From the NCBI GenBank assembly GCA_938023905.1, contig CALJCO010000055.1, forward strand, positions 1 through 38,056: a stretch of 38,056 nt of DNA, written 5' to 3'. The notes below the pieces were generated by a model that was not told the DNA's origin, did no database searches, and was given only the letters and a program-made list of their open reading frames with translations. How positions within the stretch are numbered: position 1 is the first letter of the stretch; every line of letters begins with the position of its first letter. The translations under genes were made by a program, and so were the position numbers. The stretch comes from an uncultured Collinsella sp. Its GTDB lineage: Bacteria > Actinomycetota > Coriobacteriia > Coriobacteriales > Coriobacteriaceae. This document shows positions 33,232-38,056 of this stretch, piece by piece.

Positions 33232-33308
33232 CGGGACGTGGCGCAGTTTGGTAGCGCGCCTGCTTTGGGAGCAGGATGTCGCAGGTTCAAATCCTGTCGT
33301 CCCGACCA
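33232..33308 (+). tRNA. tRNA-Pro (anticodon TGG)
   Basis: A complete 77-base cloverleaf with a CGGGACG/CGTCCCG acceptor stem, anticodon stem CCTGC/GCAGG with loop TTTGGGA (anticodon TGG), T-arm GCAGGTTCAAATCCTGT and an encoded CCA end. It is followed by tRNA-Gly after six bases, so the two are cotranscribed. Confidence 0.96.
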
Positions 33309-33314
33309 TATCTT

Positions 33315-33388
33315 GCGGGCGTAGTTCAATGGTAGAACCCCAGCCTTCCAAGCTGATGACGCGGGTTCGATTCCCGTCGCCCGCTCCA
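33315..33388 (+). tRNA. tRNA-Gly (anticodon TCC)
   Basis: A complete 74-base cloverleaf with GCGGGCG/CGCCCGC acceptor stem, anticodon loop CTTCCAA (anticodon TCC), T-arm with GGTTCGATTCC and encoded CCA. Its last 18 bases are repeated downstream at 33559-33576 and its T-arm/acceptor half appears inverted at 33451-33472. Confidence 0.96.
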
Positions 33389-33450
33389 TAAGAATTGTTT
33401 TAACGGCTTTGGTTTCCTTTGGGGATCAGAGCTGTTTTCGTTTACGCGCC

Positions 33451-33576
33451 GGGCGACGGGAATCGAATCCGCCAGGGTGCGGAGCTGAGAAAATGCGTGA
33501 GCATTTTCCAGCGCAGCACGCAAGGGCCGAAGGCCCGCAGCGAAGCAAATCCTTGGACTTCCCGTCGCCCGCTCCA
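33451..33576. repeat. Palindromic element flanked by tRNA-Gly-derived ends
   Basis: The element opens with an inverted copy of the tRNA-Gly 3' half (33451-33472, 21 of 22 bases matching 33361-33382) and ends with a direct copy of its last 18 bases (33559-33576). Its two ends therefore pair with each other over 12 bases. Between them is a long hairpin (33477-33519) with core GAAAATGC-GTGA-GCATTTTC, then a small GGGCC-GAA-GGCCC hairpin. It occupies much of the 308-base gap before the formate channel gene. It could be a repeat unit, a scar of integration at the tRNA, or a processed RNA. Confidence 0.75.
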
Positions 33577-33696
33577 AGCTATATAATCGCAGGCCAATAT
33601 GCTAATTTGGCTCGCGTTTATTTTTATACCGTCCGACCTCGCGGGGCAAATGAACCAGGAGCGTTTGTCCCGAATCGTAAGAAAGAAGTGATTTCC

Positions 33697-34533
33697 ATGG
33701 CACAGAGCAAGGCAGAATACCCCACCTCCGATTGCCTGGCGCCCGCCGCGATCGAGGCGAAGACCGAGGCCGCAGGCGTTACCAAGGCCAACCTGCCGGT
33801 CTCGAAGGCCTTTTTGCTCGCCATGTTCGCCGGCGCGTTCATCGCCTTCGGCGGCCTGTTCTTCACGGTCTTTCTGAGCGATCCCACGCTTGGCTGGGGC
33901 GCCCAGCGCTTCGTGGGCGGTCTTGCTTTTTGCCTGGGACTGGTGCTCGTGCTCATTTGCGGCGCGGAACTGTTTACCGGCAACTCGCTTATGGTCTGCG
34001 CGCTTAAGAGCAAAAAGATCACGCTCGTCCAGATGCTCAAGGCTTGGGCTATTGTGTGGATCGGCAACTTTGCCGGCGCCCTGTTCGTTGTCTTTTTGAT
34101 TTACATGGCAGCCATTTACAAACTCAACGGCGAGGCCGTCGCCAACACCATGGTGAGTGTCGCCGCCGGTAAGGTTACGATCGGCGCCGTTACCATCTTC
34201 TTCCGCGGCATTCTGTGCAACATCTTTGTGTGTCTGGCCGTATGGATCGGCACTGCCGGCAAGACCGTGGTCGACAAGGTCGTGGGCATTTTGCTGCCCA
34301 TCGCTGCCTTTGTAGCCTGCGGTTTTGAGCACTGCGTTGCCAACATGTACTTTTTGCCCATGGGCATTTTGATGCACTCCTGCGGCTATGGAGCCGATGT
34401 CGCTGGCGCCGATGCCCTCAACGCTGCCGGGTTGGCGCTCAACCTTACGGTCGCCACGCTGGGCAATATCGTGGGTGGCGCCCTGATCGTGGCGCTGGGC
34501 TACTGGTTTATCTACGCCAATAAGGAGGCCTAA
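33697..34533 (+). CDS. focA: Formate/nitrite transporter family channel, probably formate
   Basis: A 278-residue FNT-family membrane protein, the usual length, with six membrane segments expected. Diagnostic stretches are GAELFTGNSLM after TM2/3 and VACGFEHCVANMYF near TM5, including the central histidine of the anion pathway. The family moves formate, nitrite or hydrosulfide. The neighbouring selA-selB genes and molybdenum genes favour formate, linked to a Sec-containing formate dehydrogenase elsewhere. The open frame extends back to 33409 through a tRNA-like repeat, but ATG 33697, preceded by AGAAAGAAG, is the real start. A palindromic element follows at 34557-34641. Confidence 0.9.
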   Translation: MAQSKAEYPTSDCLAPAAIEAKTEAAGVTKANLPVSKAFLLAMFAGAFIAFGGLFFTVFLSDPTLGWGAQRFVGGLAFCLGLVLVLICGAELFTGNSLMVCALKSKKITLVQMLKAWAIVWIGNFAGALFVVFLIYMAAIYKLNGEAVANTMVSVAAGKVTIGAVTIFFRGILCNIFVCLAVWIGTAGKTVVDKVVGILLPIAAFVACGFEHCVANMYFLPMGILMHSCGYGADVAGADALNAAGLALNLTVATLGNIVGGALIVALGYWFIYANKEA

Positions 34534-34556
34534 AGCCACCAAGCCATAACCGACCA

Positions 34557-34641
34557 AAAAGGGACAGGTTTATTTTGGCAGGTTTTAGACGAGGCGCTTC
34601 GACGTCTTGTCACGAGCTGCCATAATGGACCTGTCCCTTTT
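34557..34641. repeat. 25-base inverted-repeat element between focA and selA
   Basis: Arms at 34557-34581 and 34617-34641 match over 22 of 25 bases, starting AAAAGGGACAGGT and ending ACCTGTCCCTTTT. An inner stem AGACG/CGTCT crosses the loop. The right arm ends in TTTT, so the RNA form could terminate focA transcription. The long, sharply bounded arms look more like a small non-autonomous repeat than an ordinary terminator. Confidence 0.7.
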
Positions 34642-34719
34642 GCGTGCGCGCCGGTATTTATTTGCCCGATGACGATCGCGGGGGACCAGCTTTTTATTGA
34701 ACATGTCGAAAGGCTTTTC

Positions 34720-36174
34720 ATGAGCGACTGCGAATCCATGTCTGCCGAGGTGCGCGGCCGCCTGCGTTCCATTCCCGCCGTTCACGAGCTGCTTGCCGAG
34801 TGGCCGGTCATGAAGGCTGCTGGCGATGCAGGCGACACGATGGTACGCGAGGCGATTGACGCCGAGCTCGATGCCGAGCGCGCGGCGATTCGCTCCGGCG
34901 CCCCTGCAAGGAACAAGCGCGAGCTCGCCTTGGCAATTGAGCAGCGGACCCATCGCCTGTCGCTGCCGACCCTGCGCCCTGCCGTCAACGCGACGGGCGT
35001 TGTGATTCACACCAATCTGGGCCGCGCTCCGCTCGCTCCCGCGGCGGTGCAGGCGGTGACCGATGTCGCCCGAGGCTACAGCACGCTTGAGTATGACGTC
35101 TCAACCTGCGCTCGCGGGGGCCGAAAAGAGCATGCCGCGCGTCTGCTGTGCACGCTCACGGGGGCGCAGGACGCCTTAGTTGTCAACAACAATGCCGCCG
35201 CGGTGCTGTTGGTGCTTGCCGCGCATGCCTTCGGCAAAGAGGTCATCGTGAGCCGCGGCGAGCTTGTCGAGGTGGGAGGCAGTTTCCGTATCCCCGACAT
35301 CATGGCGGCTTCGGGTACCAAGCTTGTCGAGGTGGGCTCCACCAACCGCACGCATCTGGACGATTATCGAAGCGCCATTACGCCCAACACGGCGATGATC
35401 CTCAAAGTCCATCCTTCCAACTACCGTATCGAGGGCTTCCACGAGGAGGTTTCCGTGGCGGAGCTTTCTGCGCTGGCGCATGAGCACGGGCTGTTGCTGT
35501 ACGAGGATCAGGGCTCGGGCGCTTTGCTTGCAGACGGGGTGCTCGCCGATGCGGGGGAGAAGCCCACGTCCGCCTCGCTTTGCGCCGGCGTTGACGTCGT
35601 CTCGTGCTCGGGTGACAAGCTGCTCGGCGCCTCGCAGGCAGGCATTATTCTCGGCAGCGCCCAGGCAATTGCCGCCTGCGCCTCTCATCCGCTTATGCGC
35701 GCGCTTCGCCCCGGTAAGCTCACGCTCGCGGCGCTCGAGGCCACCCTGCGTCTGTATGTGGCCGGTCCCGATACGGCACATCGTGAGATCCCGGTGCTCA
35801 ACATGCTTTCCGCTGCGCCGGCTCCGCTCGAGCGTCAGGCCAAGCGCCTGCATGACCGCATGCTGCGCAAGCTTCGCGACTCTCAGTTCGAGGAGGCGGT
35901 GGAGCTGCAGGTTGTCGAGGGCGCCTCTGCTCCCGGCGGCGGTTCGCTGCCGACTGTCGAGCTCCCAACCTTTTGCGTTGCCGTTTGCCCCGCCGATGGG
36001 TGCCTGTCCGCCGATGGCCTAAAGCGCGCTATGGTACAGGAGCCCGATACGCCGGTCGTGACGCGCGTGCAGCATGGCCAGGTACTTTTTGACGTTCGCA
36101 CGCTTTTGCGCGACACCGACCTTGACCTGTGTGCGTCTGCGTTGGTGGATGCCGTGCGGGCGGGTTTGCGTTGA
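34720..36174 (+). CDS. selA: L-seryl-tRNA(Sec) selenium transferase SelA
   Basis: A 484-residue PLP enzyme converting Ser-tRNA(Sec) to Sec-tRNA(Sec) with selenophosphate. The N-terminal RSIPAVHELL region is the tRNA-contacting domain. NATGVVIHTNLGRAPL (90-105), VNNNAAAVLLVL and YEDQGSGAL follow, and the Schiff-base lysine is K300 in VSCSGDKLLGASQAG, equivalent to K295 of the E. coli enzyme. Three in-frame starts exist (34669, 34720, 34738); ATG 34720 is chosen because GAAAGG lies six bases upstream and the length fits. Its TGA shares one base with the selB start (TGATG), so selA and selB are coupled. It uses the product of selD at 15407. Confidence 0.94.
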   Translation: MSDCESMSAEVRGRLRSIPAVHELLAEWPVMKAAGDAGDTMVREAIDAELDAERAAIRSGAPARNKRELALAIEQRTHRLSLPTLRPAVNATGVVIHTNLGRAPLAPAAVQAVTDVARGYSTLEYDVSTCARGGRKEHAARLLCTLTGAQDALVVNNNAAAVLLVLAAHAFGKEVIVSRGELVEVGGSFRIPDIMAASGTKLVEVGSTNRTHLDDYRSAITPNTAMILKVHPSNYRIEGFHEEVSVAELSALAHEHGLLLYEDQGSGALLADGVLADAGEKPTSASLCAGVDVVSCSGDKLLGASQAGIILGSAQAIAACASHPLMRALRPGKLTLAALEATLRLYVAGPDTAHREIPVLNMLSAAPAPLERQAKRLHDRMLRKLRDSQFEEAVELQVVEGASAPGGGSLPTVELPTFCVAVCPADGCLSADGLKRAMVQEPDTPVVTRVQHGQVLFDVRTLLRDTDLDLCASALVDAVRAGLR

Positions 36175-38056
36175 TGACCGCGCTTGAGCTTGTCGAGTGT
36201 CCCGTTGTCGTTGGAACAGCAGGACACGTCGACCACGGAAAGTCGGCCCTTATCGAGGCGCTGACCGGCAAAAATCCCGACCGTCTGGAGGTCGAACGGC
36301 GCCGAGGCATGACCACTGAGCTCGGCTTTGGCGAGCTCGAGCTTCCCAGCGGCAAGCTTGTCGGCTTGGTTGACGTGCCCGGGCATGCGCACTATTTGCG
36401 CGCCATGGTGCAGGGCGCCACCGGCGTGGACGTTGCGTTGCTGGTTGTTTCTGCCGTTGAGAGCGTGATGCCGCAGACCCGCGAGCACGTTCACGTGCTG
36501 GAGCTGTTGGGCGTGAGACACCTCGTGGTGGCGCTCACGATGCGCGATCTGGCCGATGACGAGACGGCGGAGCTCGCCGAGCTCGACGTGATGGACTTCC
36601 TCAGCGATACCGTCTTTGCCGATGCGCCCGTGGTGCCTGTTTCCTCGCGCACGGGCGTGGGCATCGAGGACGTTCGCCTTGCCCTCGATGCCGCCATCGA
36701 CTCTTTCCTGGCCGATGCCGCATCCCGCCCGGTGCGCCCCGGTCTGGCCCCGCGCCTGCCCATCGACCGCTGCTTCACCATCAAGGGATCCGGGACGGTC
36801 GTCACGGGCACGCTTCACGATGCCCCCGTAGCGGTGGGCGACGAGCTCGTCTCATGTCCCGCGGGCGTGCGCTGCCGCGTGCGCGCGATTCAGGTGCATG
36901 GTGATACTCCTCGGGCGTTGCCCGGACAGCGCGCGGCGCTCAACATCGTGGGCGACGGTGCGGGCGACCTTCCGCGTGGCGAGGTCCTCTGCGGGTCTGG
37001 TGCTGAGGGCTCGACGCTCAGGCTCATCGCCCGCTTCACGTATCTGGGGCGCGAGGGCACCAAGCCCGCGCCCTTCGGGTCCGGTACGCGCGTTCATGTG
37101 ATGGCGGGTACGGCGGAGGTCCTTGGCCGTATCATGCTCATGGAGGGTGAGGGACCCATTGAGGTTGGCGAGACCCGCATCGTGCAGGTCCGTCTGGAGG
37201 AGCGCCTTCCCGTGCGATCGGGCGACGGCCTCATTGTGCTCGCGTTCTCGCCGGTGGTGCTTATCGGCGGCGGTCGTGTTCTTCTTTCGCGGTGTCGCCG
37301 CTCGCGCGTCCTCTCCGCGGGCGAGTGTGCGCTGCTCGGGGCCCTGGATGCCGACGACCGCGCCGCCGCCGTTGCCGCATGGTTGGGGCTGCAGCGCCTG
37401 CCCGTGCCTGCCGCGGCCGCAGCCCGTGCTCTCGATCTTTCGGGTGCCGAGGCGGCTGCGCTCCTGCACGGGGCGGTTTCCTCGGGTCACGCCGTGGCGC
37501 TTCGTGCCGAGCGCTCGACCGAGGAGCTCTATGCCGCCCCCGCTGTGCTCGATGCCGCCCTCGCCACGCTCTCCGTCACGCTGGCCGCCATGCACGGGGC
37601 CGCGCCCAAGCAGACGGGTTTCACGCCGGGCGAGGTCGCGCATGCCGCCTGGCCGACAGCGGGCGAAGACGTCGCGTCCGCGCTCGTTCTCGAGGGCTGT
37701 GCGCGCGGCGTGTGCACCGTCGACGGTGCCGAGGTGTTCGACCCGCACTCTGCCGCTGCGGCGATACGTGTGGTGCGCGAGGCGAGCCAGCGCATCGTGG
37801 CCGCCCTCGACGAGGCGGGTCTCGGTGCGGCGACGCTGCCCGAGGTGGGTGAGCGTCTGCAGCTCGATCGCGACACCATGACGCGTGCCCTGCGCGAGCT
37901 TTCGCTCAACCGCGCGATCGTTAAGATCGAACGCGACGTTGCCTTGTCTGCCGCCGCCGAGGCCCATGCACGTGAGGTCGTCGCCGCGGCTATCGAGGCT
38001 GCTGGCGGCGTTGCCACGACGAGTGTGCTGCGCGAGGCCTTAGGCGTGTCGCGCAA
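36174..38056 (+). CDS. selB: Selenocysteine-specific elongation factor SelB, 3' end outside window
   Basis: The frame is open from ATG 36174 to the window end (627 codons), already about full family length, so only a short C-terminal piece is missing. The N-terminal GTPase domain has VGTAGHVDHGKSAL (G1), the RRRGMTTELGFGEL switch region and DVPGHAHYLRAMVQGATG (G3). The guanine-specificity loop reads ALTMRDLADD, where E. coli SelB has TKAD; the usual lysine is replaced by methionine. EF-Tu-like beta-barrel domains follow (FTIKGSGTVVTGTL), then Ala-rich winged-helix repeats that bind the SECIS hairpin. SelB delivers Sec-tRNA to UGA codons such as that in selD. The start overlaps selA by one base. 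Confidence 0.93.
   Translation, partial: MTALELVECPVVVGTAGHVDHGKSALIEALTGKNPDRLEVERRRGMTTELGFGELELPSGKLVGLVDVPGHAHYLRAMVQGATGVDVALLVVSAVESVMPQTREHVHVLELLGVRHLVVALTMRDLADDETAELAELDVMDFLSDTVFADAPVVPVSSRTGVGIEDVRLALDAAIDSFLADAASRPVRPGLAPRLPIDRCFTIKGSGTVVTGTLHDAPVAVGDELVSCPAGVRCRVRAIQVHGDTPRALPGQRAALNIVGDGAGDLPRGEVLCGSGAEGSTLRLIARFTYLGREGTKPAPFGSGTRVHVMAGTAEVLGRIMLMEGEGPIEVGETRIVQVRLEERLPVRSGDGLIVLAFSPVVLIGGGRVLLSRCRRSRVLSAGECALLGALDADDRAAAVAAWLGLQRLPVPAAAAARALDLSGAEAAALLHGAVSSGHAVALRAERSTEELYAAPAVLDAALATLSVTLAAMHGAAPKQTGFTPGEVAHAAWPTAGEDVASALVLEGCARGVCTVDGAEVFDPHSAAAAIRVVREASQRIVAALDEAGLGAATLPEVGERLQLDRDTMTRALRELSLNRAIVKIERDVALSAAAEAHAREVVAAAIEAAGGVATTSVLREALGVSR

Noticed and set aside
33326..33577. 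Minus-strand frame containing RRESNPRHQLGR
   Set aside because: This is the familiar false protein from translating the antisense of tRNA-Gly and its repeat copy.
33409..33696. Upstream extension of the formate-channel frame
   Set aside because: The extra 96 codons run through the tRNA-derived palindrome; ATG 33697 has its own ribosome site and begins the conserved protein.
33141..34719. tRNA-Sec (selC) near selA-selB
   Set aside because: Only tRNA-Pro and tRNA-Gly fold as tRNAs; no long-variable-arm tRNA with a TCA anticodon was found here or in the other intergenic gaps.

Overview
The window reads as a GC-rich, anaerobic, Gram-positive gut actinobacterium of the Coriobacteriia, most likely Collinsella or a close relative. 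This is inferred from GC-biased codon use, strict-anaerobe chemistry (double-cubane reductases with an ATP-dependent activase, selenocysteine machinery, a formate-type channel) and a very large sortase-type surface protein. No rRNA or taxonomic marker is present, so the genus is an inference.

Layout. 1-5860 is ordinary metabolism: the 3' end of an O-acetylhomoserine sulfhydrylase, a DHA2-type MFS exporter whose 3' end is frameshifted, xpt, a small GGQ release-factor-like protein, and on the minus strand a diacylglycerol/lipid kinase and a CLC transporter of the fluoride-exporter type. 6072-11489 is a molybdenum block: moeA, mogA, then modA-modB-modC, with an unusual extracytoplasmic domain fused to ModB. 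11566-18553 is a selenium-linked block: a leader region, two paralogous double-cubane-type reductases, their activase, selD (itself a selenoprotein with an in-frame UGA), yedF, a DUF3343 Se/S-carrier-like gene and a cysteine desulfurase-like enzyme. 18680-31663 is one 4327-residue surface adhesin gene, a third of the window. 31782-38056 holds brnQ, tRNA-Pro, tRNA-Gly with an odd tRNA-derived palindromic element, a formate/nitrite channel, selA and most of selB (cut by the window end).

How it fits together. MoeA/MogA/ModABC supply molybdenum (or tungsten) cofactor. SelD/SelA/SelB make and insert selenocysteine. YedF, DUF3343 and the desulfurase are expected to move selenium. A FocA-like channel sits directly upstream of selA-selB. 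Together they suggest a host with a Sec- and Mo/W-dependent enzyme such as formate dehydrogenase, but neither that enzyme nor tRNA-Sec (selC) is in the window. The strongest candidate for an undescribed system is the 11919-18553 run, where a two-subunit double-cubane reductase plus activase is embedded in a selenium-mobilisation gene set behind its own operator-like promoter and leader.

Several large palindromic intergenic elements (13218-13319, 33451-33576, 34557-34641) look like small repeated or mobile units and deserve genome-wide comparison.
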